From positions 5,023,001 through 5,087,000 of the forward strand of contig NZ_CP103300.1 in assembly GCF_025562755.1 (NCBI RefSeq): DNA of 64,000 nt, written 5' to 3'. Positions 50,472 to 59,476 of the stretch are shown here, piece after piece (position 1 is the stretch's first letter; each line of letters begins with the position of its first letter). The DNA is from Endozoicomonas euniceicola. GTDB taxonomy: Bacteria; Pseudomonadota; Gammaproteobacteria; Pseudomonadales; Endozoicomonadaceae. A program made the position numbers and the translations under genes. The notes under the pieces were generated by a model. The model had not been told where the DNA came from, made no database searches, and was given only the letters and a program-made list of their open reading frames with translations.

Positions 50472-51917
50472 TTATGCCAGCTTGCTGCTCAGGTCCAGTG
50501 GTGCGACCATGTTTTCCGGCTTCAGAATTTCTGCCAGTTGCTCATCAGTCAGCAGGCCTTCTTCCTTCACCAGGTCAACAACACGACGACCGGTACGCAT
50601 TGCGGTGGTGGCAATGCGGCTGGAGTTCTCGTAGCCCAGGTATGGGTTCAGTGCCGTTACCAGGCCCACAGAGTTGTCGACGTAACCCTGGCAGATGTCA
50701 GCGTTGGCGGTGATGCCTTTAACGCAACGGTCAGTCAGCATGAACATGCCGTTGGTCAGTTGCTGGATGGATTCCAGAATCTTGTAAACCAGAACTGGCT
50801 CCGCATAGTTCAGCTGCAGTTGAGCCGCTTCAGAGGCCATGGTGACCACCATGTCGTTACCGATGACGTGGAACGCGATCTGGCTCATGCACTCCGGGAT
50901 TACCGGGTTCACTTTGCCTGGCATGATGGATGAGCCTGGCTGCATCTCCGGCAGGTTGATTTCGTTCAGGCCACACAGAGGGCCGGAAGAGAGCAGGCGC
51001 AGATCGTTACTCATCTTGGACAGTTTTACTGCCATACGCTTCAGGGCGCCGGAAAAGATCACGAAAGCGCCCATGTCGGAAGTCGCTTCCACCAGGTCGC
51101 CTGCCAGGATCATGTTCTGGCCGGAGATATCAGACAGGTGTTTAACAGCCAGAGGTGCGTAGCGACTGTCAGCAGTGATGCCAGTACCAATCGCGGTACC
51201 GCCCAGGTTGATTTCGCACAGCAGTTTGGCCATATCCCTGACACGGTCAATGTCTTCACCAATGGTGGTGGCAAAAGCCTTGAATTCCTGACCCAGGGTC
51301 ATTGGAACAGCGTCCTGCAGCTGGGTGCGACCCATCTTCAGGATGTCCTTGAACTCTTCTGCTTTCTGTATACAGGCATTTTTCAGGCTTTGGGCAGCAA
51401 TGATCAGTTCGCTGTGCTTTAACACCATAGCCAGTCGCATGGCGGTCGGGTAGACATCGTTAGTGGACTGGGCCATGTTAACGTGGGTGTTCGGATGCAG
51501 GTGTTCGTACTGGCCGCGACGGTAGCCCATCAGCTCCAGCGCACGGTTGGCGATGACTTCGTTGGCGTTCATGTTGGTGGAAGTACCTGCGCCACCCTGA
51601 ATCATGTCTACACGGAACTGGTCGTGCAGTTTGCCTGCGATGATTTCATCACAGGCGTCGGCAATAGCGTCAGCCTTGGCTGCATCCAGCATACCCACAT
51701 CACGGTTAGCCAGAGCACAGGCTTTCTTTACCATCGCCAGAGCGGTTGGTACGTTGCTGTAGTGGCTCAGTTCGACACCGGAAATATTAAAGTTTTCCAT
51801 GGCGCGCTGAGTTTGAATGCCGTAGTAGGCCGCATTCGGTACTTTGGCATCGCCCAGCAGGTCGTGTTCAGTACGATACTCGTTCAGTTCAGTAGTATCC
51901 AGTGCCATCTTGGTCAT
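50472..51917 (-). CDS. aspA: Aspartate ammonia-lyase (aspartase)
   Basis: A protein of about 481 aa of the fumarase/aspartase superfamily, converting L-aspartate to fumarate and ammonia. The catalytic loop G-S-S-I-M-P-G-K-V-N-P is intact (about residue 325), as is G-T-S-T-N-M-N-A-N-E (about 110) and H-L-H-P-N-T-H-V-N-M-A-Q-S-T-N-D. The pattern G-G-A-G-T-S with Q-S-T-N-D-V-Y-P-T-A fits aspartase better than fumarase. Several starts are possible (ATG 51917, ATG 51908 giving M-A-L-D); none has a strong ribosome site. The gene is monocistronic with its own terminator. Confidence 0.93.
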   Translation of the reverse strand: MTKMALDTTELNEYRTEHDLLGDAKVPNAAYYGIQTQRAMENFNISGVELSHYSNVPTALAMVKKACALANRDVGMLDAAKADAIADACDEIIAGKLHDQFRVDMIQGGAGTSTNMNANEVIANRALELMGYRRGQYEHLHPNTHVNMAQSTNDVYPTAMRLAMVLKHSELIIAAQSLKNACIQKAEEFKDILKMGRTQLQDAVPMTLGQEFKAFATTIGEDIDRVRDMAKLLCEINLGGTAIGTGITADSRYAPLAVKHLSDISGQNMILAGDLVEATSDMGAFVIFSGALKRMAVKLSKMSNDLRLLSSGPLCGLNEINLPEMQPGSSIMPGKVNPVIPECMSQIAFHVIGNDMVVTMASEAAQLQLNYAEPVLVYKILESIQQLTNGMFMLTDRCVKGITANADICQGYVDNSVGLVTALNPYLGYENSSRIATTAMRTGRRVVDLVKEEGLLTDEQLAEILKPENMVAPLDLSSKLA

Positions 51918-52110
51918 CACCGTGAGGGTTGAAGGTCGGCAATAGTGAATCGTGCAGTCAGTCTTAGTTTGGGCTAAGTTATGCTGCGTTTGATCCGTGC
52001 GTTTGATGTGGTTAGTCTCTGCCTCTATAGAACTTGCAGCAATAAGAAAATCTACTTAACTCACAGCTGATTACTTCGTTGATGGTGATGTCTGATGGCT
52101 AATTAACCTG

Positions 52111-53169
52111 TTACTGGTCAGGCTGGTTATATTTTTCCTGCTCCTTGAGGTCTTCCACCCAGCGGAATACTTCAGCCACAGGTTCAATCAGTTCGCTGGG
52201 GATATAGCTGGCAATGTCGGTGTCAAACAGGGCGTGTGCCAGAGGGACGTTTTCCAGGATAGGTATCCCTTCTTTCTCTGCAATTTTAATAATAAAGCGG
52301 GCACGACCACCACGGCCTTTCACCGTAACGACAGGCAGTGGTGTTTTGTCCTGACTGTAATGCAGGCCGATGGCCAGGTGGGTCGGGTTCTTGATGACCA
52401 CATCGGATTTTTTGGTGTTTTCCGCCTCATTAAGAATTTCCTGATGAATCTCTTTACGTTTACCTTTGATCTCCGGGCTACCCTCACTCTCTTTATGTTC
52501 CCGTTTAACCTCATCCTTCGACATTTTGTTCTGTTTGGTGAACTGTTGTTTTTCAAACATAAAGTCGAGTACCGCGATAACGATAAAAGCGGCGATGGCG
52601 TAGAGCAACAGTTTTTTCAGCAGTATGCCGGTGATGGGAAGAATGCAGCTGCTGCCGCAATAGGGCATGTTGACCATATCGCCCAGACTGCCCTTGATCA
52701 CGTAATAGACAACAATGGAAAGAAAGATGATCTTAATCACCGACTTGAAAAACTCCATAAGGTTTTTCATGGCAAATATTTTTTTAAAGCCACCGATGGG
52801 GCTGATTTTTTTGATGTCAGGTTTGATGGATTCACCCGCCAGCAGAAAGCCAAACTGCATGACGTTGCCAATAATTGCCCCTAACAGGGTAACGCCAACC
52901 AGGGGAATCAGAAGTTCAATGGATTTGGTGAGAATGCCCATAGTGACAATTTTAAAGGCTTCCTCAAAGGTTTCGTTATAAACCGTCGAGGGTAGAATCA
53001 CCATTTCCTGAATGGTGTTGATGTAGTCATCACTCATAAACCACAGGGTGGCGATAACCAGCAGAAAACCAAAAGTCCCCGACACTTCCTTGCTTTTGGC
53101 GACCTGACCTTTCTCGCGCGCGTCCCTTAGTTTTTTCGGGGTGGGCTGTTCGGTCTTTTCCGCACTCAT
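52111..53169 (-). CDS. sctU: T3SS export gate protein SctU (YscU/FlhB family)
   Basis: A 352-aa inner-membrane protein with four transmembrane segments in the first ~210 residues, then a cytoplasmic domain with the self-cleavage motif N-P-T-H (in V-I-K-N-P-T-H-L-A). The N terminus is E-K-T-E-Q-P-T-P-K-K-L-R-D-A-R, the family signature. Autocleavage there switches substrate class. It is the last gene of the leftward T3SS operon and overlaps sctT by four bases (ATGA). Length (about 350) is normal for SctU. Confidence 0.94.
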   Translation of the reverse strand: MSAEKTEQPTPKKLRDAREKGQVAKSKEVSGTFGFLLVIATLWFMSDDYINTIQEMVILPSTVYNETFEEAFKIVTMGILTKSIELLIPLVGVTLLGAIIGNVMQFGFLLAGESIKPDIKKISPIGGFKKIFAMKNLMEFFKSVIKIIFLSIVVYYVIKGSLGDMVNMPYCGSSCILPITGILLKKLLLYAIAAFIVIAVLDFMFEKQQFTKQNKMSKDEVKREHKESEGSPEIKGKRKEIHQEILNEAENTKKSDVVIKNPTHLAIGLHYSQDKTPLPVVTVKGRGGRARFIIKIAEKEGIPILENVPLAHALFDTDIASYIPSELIEPVAEVFRWVEDLKEQEKYNQPDQ

Positions 53170-53972
53170 CGCCAGAGCTCCCCTAGCATCATAAACAGCG
53201 TTGGGATACCTTCGTCGTGTTTACGGGCCAGCGTGAGAATCGTTCCGACATAGACCACCAGAATGGCGGCGGCGACACCACTTTTAATGGGCATAGCCAG
53301 AATAAAAACGTTCAGCTGAGGTGCAGAGCGGCTGATCAGGGCAATGCCGAACTCGGTAATAAACATGGCAATAATGACTGGCGCGGCCAGCCACATGGAG
53401 AGGCTGATGATCAGGTCAAACTGTTTCAGGAAAAAGATAGCGCCTTCCGGGTTCAGGTTGGGGAAGTAGCTGAAGACCGGCCAGGTGGAATAGCTGATAA
53501 ACAGGCTTTTCACCAACAGTAAAAACAGACCACTGACCATGAAAATAGCCGTGAACGCCTGAGAAAAAAGAATGCCCATGGGTGATGATTCAGCGCCGGA
53601 TAGAGGGTTCATGGCACTGGCCATGGAGGCACCCCGCTGGTTATCAATAAAGAAACCGGCGGATTCCAGGGCCCAGAAAGGAATGGTAATGACAAAGCCC
53701 AGAAGCGCACCAATAAAGACCTCTTTTAATACAATCAGCAGCGTTGCGTAGATGGTGGGCGTTTTCTCCGGAACCGCTTCAGCCAGCATCGGGTGCATAA
53801 ACAGTACCAGCGCCATGGCCACGCCGTTACGCATCATGGCACCACCGAGCATGCGTTTGTGCAGAAAGGGAATCAGGGTAAAGAGCGCAACAATTCTTGG
53901 GGCTCCCATTGTGAACACATAAAACCATTCTTTAAGTTCATCAATCGGGATAAGCATTTCAGATCGTGCCAA
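53166..53972 (-). CDS. sctT: T3SS export apparatus protein SctT
   Basis: A 268-aa polytopic membrane protein of the SpaR/YscT/FliR family with about six hydrophobic helices. It is part of the export gate with SctR and SctS. Recognisable features are the N-terminal R-I-V-A-L-F-T-L-I-P-F, the G-F-V-I-T-I-P-F-W-A-L-E segment (about residue 90) and conserved E-F-G-I-A-L-I-S-R near residue 208. Overlaps sctS by 14 bases and sctU by four, so the three are translationally coupled. Confidence 0.93.
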   Translation of the reverse strand: MARSEMLIPIDELKEWFYVFTMGAPRIVALFTLIPFLHKRMLGGAMMRNGVAMALVLFMHPMLAEAVPEKTPTIYATLLIVLKEVFIGALLGFVITIPFWALESAGFFIDNQRGASMASAMNPLSGAESSPMGILFSQAFTAIFMVSGLFLLLVKSLFISYSTWPVFSYFPNLNPEGAIFFLKQFDLIISLSMWLAAPVIIAMFITEFGIALISRSAPQLNVFILAMPIKSGVAAAILVVYVGTILTLARKHDEGIPTLFMMLGELWR

Positions 53973-54222
53973 TCTTGGTCATGATGGCCAGAGAATAGTT
54001 ATACACTTCAATGCCCAGCCATCGGGCAGTGGCAAAAATGCTGATGATAACGGCAATCAGCTTGAACGCGAAGGGCAGGGTCTGTTCCTGAATCTGGGTC
54101 AGCGCCTGCACCAGACTGATAATCAGGCCAACACCTGCCGCTGCAATGATGGGAGGCATGGACAGTATCAGGGTCAGCAGCAACGCCTGAGCTGTCAGCT
54201 GTATCACTTCTCCATCAACCAT
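53959..54222 (-). CDS. sctS: T3SS export apparatus protein SctS
   Basis: An 87-aa two-helix protein of the YscS/SpaQ/FliQ family: Q-A-L-L-L-T-L-I-L-S-M-P-P-I, then G-L-I-I-S-L-V-Q-A-L-T-Q-I-Q-E-Q-T-L, the hallmark of the family. The start has GGAG plus a run of A before the ATG. Upstream, a 15-base unit with ATG and GGAG is duplicated (54223-54255 on the minus strand), giving two possible ribosome sites in tandem, perhaps a recent slip duplication. Confidence 0.94.
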   Translation of the reverse strand: MVDGEVIQLTAQALLLTLILSMPPIIAAAGVGLIISLVQALTQIQEQTLPFAFKLIAVIISIFATARWLGIEVYNYSLAIMTKIGTI

Positions 54223-54274
54223 TTTTTTCTCCAGACATTTTTTCTCCAGACATTGTGTTCTTCTCCTGAAAGGT

Positions 54275-54934
54275 CTAGCTGTAACTCAGCACCAGGCTGT
54301 GAATCAGTCTTGTCCAGCCTTCCAGCAAAACAAATAACAGCAGTTTGAAGGGCAGGGAAATGGTCATAGGCGACACCATCATCATACCCATGGCCAGCAG
54401 AATGTTGGATACGATCAGGTCAATGATGATAAACGGCAGATACAGCAGAAACCCGATCTGGAATGCCTTGGTCAGTTCACTGATACAAAACGACGGCAGC
54501 AGTATCATCAGGTCATCGGCTGACAGCTCTTTCTGGTAACGGCTGGGCCATAGAAGCCGGGCAGATTTCAGGAAAAAATTACGCTCTTCCGCCGTGGTAT
54601 TGGCTTTAAGGAAATCCCGGTAAGGGGTGATACCATCCTGAACTGCTTCAATCCAGGAAAGGTCTTCAAAGCTCAGGGTTTCAGGCTGAATTCGCTCGTA
54701 CATTTCGTAACCGACCGGAGCCATAATGTACAGTGTCAGGATGATCGCCAGGGCATTCATGGCAATGTTCGGGGGAATCTGCTGTAAACCTGTAGCGTTT
54801 CGAAGAATGGAAAAAACCACAACCAGCTTCAGGAACGATGTGCCCATGACCGCCATAAAGGGAATCAGCGCCATAAGCGCCAACGGGATCATTAAATAAA
54901 AAGGGCTGGTGAGATTCAGTATACCGCTTTCCAT
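54275..54934 (-). CDS. sctR: T3SS export apparatus protein SctR
   Basis: A 219-aa protein of the YscR/SpaP/FliP family with the family segments F-L-K-L-V-V-V-F-S-I-L-R-N-A-T-G-L-Q-Q-I-P-P-N and the C-terminal P-F-I-I-I-D-L-I-V-S-N-I-L-L-A-M-G-M-M. These form the helical core of the export pore. Length (about 215-225) is normal. It begins 21 bases after sctQ, in operon. Confidence 0.95.
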   Translation of the reverse strand: MESGILNLTSPFYLMIPLALMALIPFMAVMGTSFLKLVVVFSILRNATGLQQIPPNIAMNALAIILTLYIMAPVGYEMYERIQPETLSFEDLSWIEAVQDGITPYRDFLKANTTAEERNFFLKSARLLWPSRYQKELSADDLMILLPSFCISELTKAFQIGFLLYLPFIIIDLIVSNILLAMGMMMVSPMTISLPFKLLLFVLLEGWTRLIHSLVLSYS

Positions 54935-54955
54935 GGGTCGGTCCTGTCAGCTGGT

Positions 54956-55984
54956 TTACTGATCGAGCAGTTGTGTGATGCGTGCTCCAAGGCGATTTTC
55001 AATCTGTACCAGTTCGCACTGGCCGATCAGCTTGCCATTAGCGCGCATGTTAACGGGCTGCCGGATTGAGCGATCCAGTTCAAAAACATAGCCTGCGTGC
55101 ATACCCTGCAGCTCTGCCAGAGTGAGCTGCTGCTGACCGACTTCAAACATCAGGGTGACAGGCAGGTCGTGCAGATCAACACTGACCTCTGCATCGGCAG
55201 CAGGCATTTCCGATTGATCTTCCTGTTCATGGCCTTCTTCACTGGCCTGCTCGTGCTCATATTCGTCCATTGTCTGATGCCTTTGTAAGATGCTGACGCC
55301 GGTATCGGCGATCTCTCCCAGAAATGCGGTACGCTGGCTGATACGAACAATGACCTGAGGGTCGTTGACATGCTGGTCTAAAAAGACAATATCGCCAGCT
55401 TCCAGCGTTTTCAGCTCTGAGAATGGCAACCGGGTATGGCCTTTTTCCAGAGTCGCCCAGAAAGGTATATCGGGCAATTGCTGTGGATGATGAGACGGAA
55501 TCGCCTTCAGTATGGTCAGCAGCAGATCATCAATCAGTAGCTCAATACGAGTGTTAATGGTGTTCTGGCGAATGTTCATTCCCAGTGTGGCAGGAGGGTT
55601 TGCCGGGTCCGTAGGTTTAACCTCCTGCAAAGACCAGGAGATACCCAGGCGTTCAGCCAGCGGCTGCAGAATGGGTGCCAGGGTGTTGGTCAGCACAGCG
55701 GTACGCAAATCGTCGGGTAGTTTATTGAGACCGTGATGATCCAGCTTACCGGGCAAGATTGAATCCAGCAGGCTGTCACCGGCATAAAACCGGTACGGAT
55801 GACCATTCAGTTCCAGATGGAAGGTATAGGAAGGCAGTGTATCAGCAGGCTGGTGGCACAGCTCCAGCTCTGTTTCAGACTGGTTGATCTCGGTGGTAAA
55901 GACGTTCTGGTGATGACAAAGTAAACGACTCAGTTCTAACTGAGCCACTGACAGGGTCTGATAAGCCAGAGGTTCTGTGGACAT
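54956..55984 (-). CDS. sctQ: T3SS sorting-platform protein SctQ
   Basis: A 342-aa protein with the SpoA (FliN/YscQ) beta domain at the C terminus (about 265-342): D-L-P-V-T-L-M-F-E-V-G-Q, L-A-E-L-Q-G-M-H-A-G-Y-V-F-E-L-D and G-K-L-I-G-Q-C-E-L-V. A second SpoA-like copy is seen at about 185-225. Between them is an acidic linker rich in E and Q (about 235-260). SctQ forms the cytoplasmic pods of the sorting platform. An internal start producing a separate C-terminal SctQ product, known in other systems, is possible but not proved here. Confidence 0.85.
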   Translation of the reverse strand: MSTEPLAYQTLSVAQLELSRLLCHHQNVFTTEINQSETELELCHQPADTLPSYTFHLELNGHPYRFYAGDSLLDSILPGKLDHHGLNKLPDDLRTAVLTNTLAPILQPLAERLGISWSLQEVKPTDPANPPATLGMNIRQNTINTRIELLIDDLLLTILKAIPSHHPQQLPDIPFWATLEKGHTRLPFSELKTLEAGDIVFLDQHVNDPQVIVRISQRTAFLGEIADTGVSILQRHQTMDEYEHEQASEEGHEQEDQSEMPAADAEVSVDLHDLPVTLMFEVGQQQLTLAELQGMHAGYVFELDRSIRQPVNMRANGKLIGQCELVQIENRLGARITQLLDQ

Positions 55985-55986
55985 GG

Positions 55987-56724
55987 TTAACCTTCGTTAT
56001 CATCCTGCTCCTGCTCTCCCTCATACTGCTCCCGGGAGCGCCCGTCGCCGGGCTGGTCGCCGCCGGACAGATTGATGTTAACCTGTACCTTGTCGCCAAA
56101 ACGTTCATTGAGGCTTTTCAGCAGAGAAGATTCATTGACCGCCAGAAAGTTATGAGTGTCTGCCGACGTCGTATTCATGGTGACGGTCAGCTCCCCACCC
56201 ATACGCTGAATGCGAATTTCAGTGCCGGGCAGAATGTTTTCTTTCATGGTAATGCGGACTTCGGCACCATTGATGGCGTCCTTGGCAGAAACGTGGATTT
56301 TATCCACGAGCTTATTAATCACTTCGTTAATTTCTTTCGGGCCACTGACTTTATCAATGGCCTTTATGTCTGTGACCGATGTGGGGGCCTGAACCTCACG
56401 GGTTGTGTGCAAAGGCTGATCCTGTTTCTCATTGCCTGTCAGCGCAGAAAGGGTATCGGCTTCTTCGTGCTGTTTACCCTTGCCGCCTTTACCATGTTGG
56501 GAGTCTCCTCTCAGGCGTTCAGCGTCGGAGCCTTTTTTACTGCGGGAAGCCAGCAGGCTTTCAAGGGTCATTTCTTCTTTGTCTGCTGTTTTAGGGCCCT
56601 CTTTCTTTTTGCCCATTTTTTTGGCAAAGTCGTCGGCCTGCCTTTCGGTCACCTGTTGCTGATTACCCGATGAATCCGGGGGAGGGCTGGCTTGAGGCTG
56701 GCTGCTTTGATTGACTCCATCCAT
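55987..56724 (-). CDS. sctP: SctP-like needle-length regulator
   Basis: A 245-aa protein between sctO and sctQ, the SctP position. The N-terminal two thirds are disordered and charged (Q, K, E, G), typical of the ruler proteins. The C-terminal domain (about 140-225) has V-D-K-I-H-V-S, E-V-R-I-T-M-K, L-P-G-T-E-I-R-I and E-L-T-V-T-M-N, the FliK/HpaP-type fold that binds SctU to switch substrates. It ends in an acidic Q/E/D tail. Assignment rests on position and the C-terminal pattern. Confidence 0.75.
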   Translation of the reverse strand: MDGVNQSSQPQASPPPDSSGNQQQVTERQADDFAKKMGKKKEGPKTADKEEMTLESLLASRSKKGSDAERLRGDSQHGKGGKGKQHEEADTLSALTGNEKQDQPLHTTREVQAPTSVTDIKAIDKVSGPKEINEVINKLVDKIHVSAKDAINGAEVRITMKENILPGTEIRIQRMGGELTVTMNTTSADTHNFLAVNESSLLKSLNERFGDKVQVNINLSGGDQPGDGRSREQYEGEQEQDDNEG

Positions 56725-56776
56725 GTGAGTTCGCTCATGTTTTGTCCATTGTTAATGGATAGAAACGGCTATTGCC

Positions 56777-57238
56777 TCAATGACGGGGCCTGACCGTAAA
56801 CTCTTCCATTTCCAGATCTTCCAGACGAGCTGCCTCTTTGGCAGCGTCTTCGTCCAGGGTGGCAGTGAATTCTTCAAACTTCTGCACTGCCTGAATGGCC
56901 TTGGCGTGTTCTTCCCGGGCTTCCTCAAGAGCGGCCTCGGCGTCCACGACTTTTTTTCTGGCTTCGGCAATCGCCTGTTCCAGCAGTACGTCCTTTTCCC
57001 GCAGCAAACCGATATTCTGTTTCAACTGATCAAGGTCGTTCTGCTTTACTTCCGTATTGATAATATTATCGTAGAGCCGCTGCTCTTCTTTACCGCGCCA
57101 CTGGACATACTCAAGGAATTCTTCTTTCGCCCGCTCTACCGCCCGGTGGCTTTCTTCGAGGCGGTATTTGCGTTTCTGGACTTCATCGTGGGCAGACTTT
57201 TCACGAATCTGTTTAACTTTCAGTAGTTCGTGCAGCAT
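56777..57238 (-). CDS. sctO: SctO-like T3SS stalk protein
   Basis: A 153-aa protein that is coiled coil from about residue 5 to 140 (K-Q-I-R-E-K-S-A, R-A-K-E-E-F-L-E-Y). Position between the ATPase and the SctP-like gene, plus length, identify SctO (YscO/SpaM/FliJ-like), the stalk inserted into the ATPase ring. The sequence is fast-evolving, so the call relies mainly on context. It starts nine bases after sctN ends. Confidence 0.8.
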   Translation of the reverse strand: MLHELLKVKQIREKSAHDEVQKRKYRLEESHRAVERAKEEFLEYVQWRGKEEQRLYDNIINTEVKQNDLDQLKQNIGLLREKDVLLEQAIAEARKKVVDAEAALEEAREEHAKAIQAVQKFEEFTATLDEDAAKEAARLEDLEMEEFTVRPRH

Positions 57239-57247
57239 GGTTCAGGC

Positions 57248-58579
57248 TCAGACACCCACCACCTGCCTGAGCAGCTGAATGGTGTCATCGTAGTGGGTGA
57301 GTTCGTCGGTACGCTGTTTGAGGAAGTTACGGATGTGGTCGATTTTTTGCAGGGCTTCATCGGCAACGGCGTCAGAGCCCTGTTTGTATTCCCCAACTTT
57401 GACCAGCAATTCAATCTCCTCAAACTTTGCCAGCAGTTCCCGTAATCGGCCTGCCGCCGCTTTGTGTTCTTCTGGTGTGATGGCGTTCATAACACGGCTG
57501 GCGCTGGACAATACGTCGATGGCTGGATAATGGTTAGCGGCCGCCAGTTTTCTGGACAGGATGATGTGTCCATCCAGAATAGATCGTGTTTCGTCAGCCA
57601 CGGGTTCGGTCATATCATCGCCTTCTACCAGAACGGTGTAGAGGGCAGTAATGGAACCCGTATGAGACATACCGGCTCGTTCCATCAGCTTTGGCAGGGT
57701 AGCAAATACAGAAGGTGGAAAACCCCGACGGGTTGGCGGCTCGCCTGCTGCCAGACCGATTTCACGCTGGGCCCGGGCGAAACGTGTAACCGAGTCCATC
57801 AACAAAAGAACCCGTTTACCCTTATCTCTGAAATATTCCGCCACGGCGGTGGCGGTATAGGCTGCCTTGGCGCGCTCCATGGATGACTTGTCGGAGGTCG
57901 CAACAATGATGACCGACTTCTGTACGCCTTCAGGCCCCAGGTCGTGCTCAATAAATTCTCTCAGTTCCCGTCCCCGTTCACCGATCAGCGCCAGTACGGT
58001 GACATCCACTTCGGCCCCTTTGACCAGCATGGAGAGCAGGGTGGACTTACCACCACCGGCTGCGGCAAAAATGCCCATCCGTTGTCCTTCGCCACAGGTC
58101 AGGATGCCATCCAGAACCCGAAGACCAAGAGGCAGTGGTTTGTCGATGATTTTGCGGGTCATTGGGTCCGGGCTGTTGGCATAGACCGGGTAATAAGTTT
58201 CTGGCTCAATGCCATCGAACGCGGTTTTATCCAGTGGATCGCCCATGCCATCCAGAACATGACCCAGCAGGTGCGGGCCAACACCCACGTGATGCACTTT
58301 GCCAGTAGGGATGACTTCCGTGGTTGAGGAGATGCCCATGATCTCACCCATGGGCGAAAGAACGGTTTCATGTCCCTGAAAGCCGACCACTTCCGCATAA
58401 CTGGTCTGCTCTTCACCGGGAGTGATCAGCTCGCACAGTTCACCGATTTTGACACCGGGAACAGCGGCCTTGATGATCATGCCCTGTACTTCGGTTACCC
58501 GGCCGCGAATATCCACCAGACGTTCACCGCCTACAGCGCTCTCAAGGGCATCGGTCAGATACTTTAATGCTTCTGGCAA
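57248..58579 (-). CDS. sctN: T3SS ATPase SctN
   Basis: A 443-aa F1-type ATPase that unfolds substrates and chaperone complexes at the base of the needle complex. Walker A is A-A-A-G-G-G-K-S-T (about residue 173), Walker B L-L-L-M-D-S-V-T-R (about 256) and the conserved G-E-R-G-R-E (about 202) and L-A-A-G-E-P-P-T-R-R-G-F-P-P-S-V-F segments are intact. The N terminus lacks the longer tail of flagellar FliI, consistent with a virulence-type T3SS. The chaperone gene lies upstream. Confidence 0.95.
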   Translation of the reverse strand: MPEALKYLTDALESAVGGERLVDIRGRVTEVQGMIIKAAVPGVKIGELCELITPGEEQTSYAEVVGFQGHETVLSPMGEIMGISSTTEVIPTGKVHHVGVGPHLLGHVLDGMGDPLDKTAFDGIEPETYYPVYANSPDPMTRKIIDKPLPLGLRVLDGILTCGEGQRMGIFAAAGGGKSTLLSMLVKGAEVDVTVLALIGERGRELREFIEHDLGPEGVQKSVIIVATSDKSSMERAKAAYTATAVAEYFRDKGKRVLLLMDSVTRFARAQREIGLAAGEPPTRRGFPPSVFATLPKLMERAGMSHTGSITALYTVLVEGDDMTEPVADETRSILDGHIILSRKLAAANHYPAIDVLSSASRVMNAITPEEHKAAAGRLRELLAKFEEIELLVKVGEYKQGSDAVADEALQKIDHIRNFLKQRTDELTHYDDTIQLLRQVVGV

Positions 58580-58674
58580 ACCTTGCTCTCCTGATCATCC
58601 ATTATTTACTCCAGAGAGAAAAAAAGGGCTGTTAAGCCCTTTCTTCACACTCTACCCTGTAAAGCCCTGCCCCG

Positions 58675-59163
58675 TTAAACCATCATGCCCATGTCGCCGG
58701 GTCCACCGGGTCCGGGCTGTGGTGTAGAGGGGCTTGCTGCCGGAGTACTGTCCTGATCAACGTTGTCCACTTCAGACACAATCCATTCCAGTGTGTTTAC
58801 AAATTTTTCCAGAGTGGATTCAAAGTTGCCGTAATCGCTGGAAGCCAGCATGGAACGAATCAGCAAGACTTCCGTTTTGTCATGGTTCAGAGCAATGAAA
58901 GCGCCCTGCATACTGTGATGCTGAAGGTTCAGGGAGAGCAGCTTTTCGAACAGCTGGGTCTTGGCATCGTCGTGGGCATCCATGGGTTTAACCGAGGAAA
59001 CGAAGACCAGGGCTTCATCTTCCTCCAGGTACTCCATGTTGACAATTAAGGTGTCATCAAAACAGAGGCCGCAGGCATCGTGTTCATTCAGACTCAGCTC
59101 GCCAAGGCCAATGCTCTCGGCAAAATGCTGCAGATTCTCTTCGACGTTCTGCTTGTAAGACAT
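58675..59163 (-). CDS. CesT-like T3SS chaperone
   Basis: A 162-aa acidic protein with the class I chaperone pattern: an N-terminal helix, then C-G-L-C-F-D-D-T-L-I-V-N-M-E-Y strands, a central helix F-E-K-L-L-S-L-N-L, and a final helix L-E-K-F-V-N-T-L-E-W-I. The C terminus is a P/G/S-rich tail ending G-M-M-V, an unusual addition. It is the first gene of the sctN operon, the place held by InvB-type chaperones. Its effector is unknown. Confidence 0.72.
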   Translation of the reverse strand: MSYKQNVEENLQHFAESIGLGELSLNEHDACGLCFDDTLIVNMEYLEEDEALVFVSSVKPMDAHDDAKTQLFEKLLSLNLQHHSMQGAFIALNHDKTEVLLIRSMLASSDYGNFESTLEKFVNTLEWIVSEVDNVDQDSTPAASPSTPQPGPGGPGDMGMMV

Positions 59164-59467
59164 TTGACCCTACCCTCCGCTGGTATCAAGTCATCAAATC
59201 TGGAATAAGAAAAACTACTTTCATTCAGTATATATAGCTGTTGCCAAGAGCGTAGAGGATTTAACGACTAATTTTATTCCCGGCTTTCTCTTGAATCACA
59301 GCAGTTACAGAACCGTAATAATGGGCATCGGTCGGATACCGGTAAAATTAATAGCCGGTTATAAAGTTTTTTTGCCAATGCTGGTGCTGTCACCGATTTG
59401 ACTGGCTTCCCCGGTTTGCACTCTTTTCGTTGTATACTGCCCCGCTGTTAATTGGCTTAACAAGGCA
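59164..59467. promoter_or_regulatory. Divergent promoter region, T3SS operon / tadA
   Basis: The 304 bases lie between the leftward T3SS operon and the rightward tadA, so both promoters should be here. A TATACT hexamer occurs near 59434, about 40 bases before tadA, and could be a -10 box. I found no strong palindrome, terminator or RNA gene. Confidence 0.45.
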
Positions 59468-59476
59468 TTGAGACTG

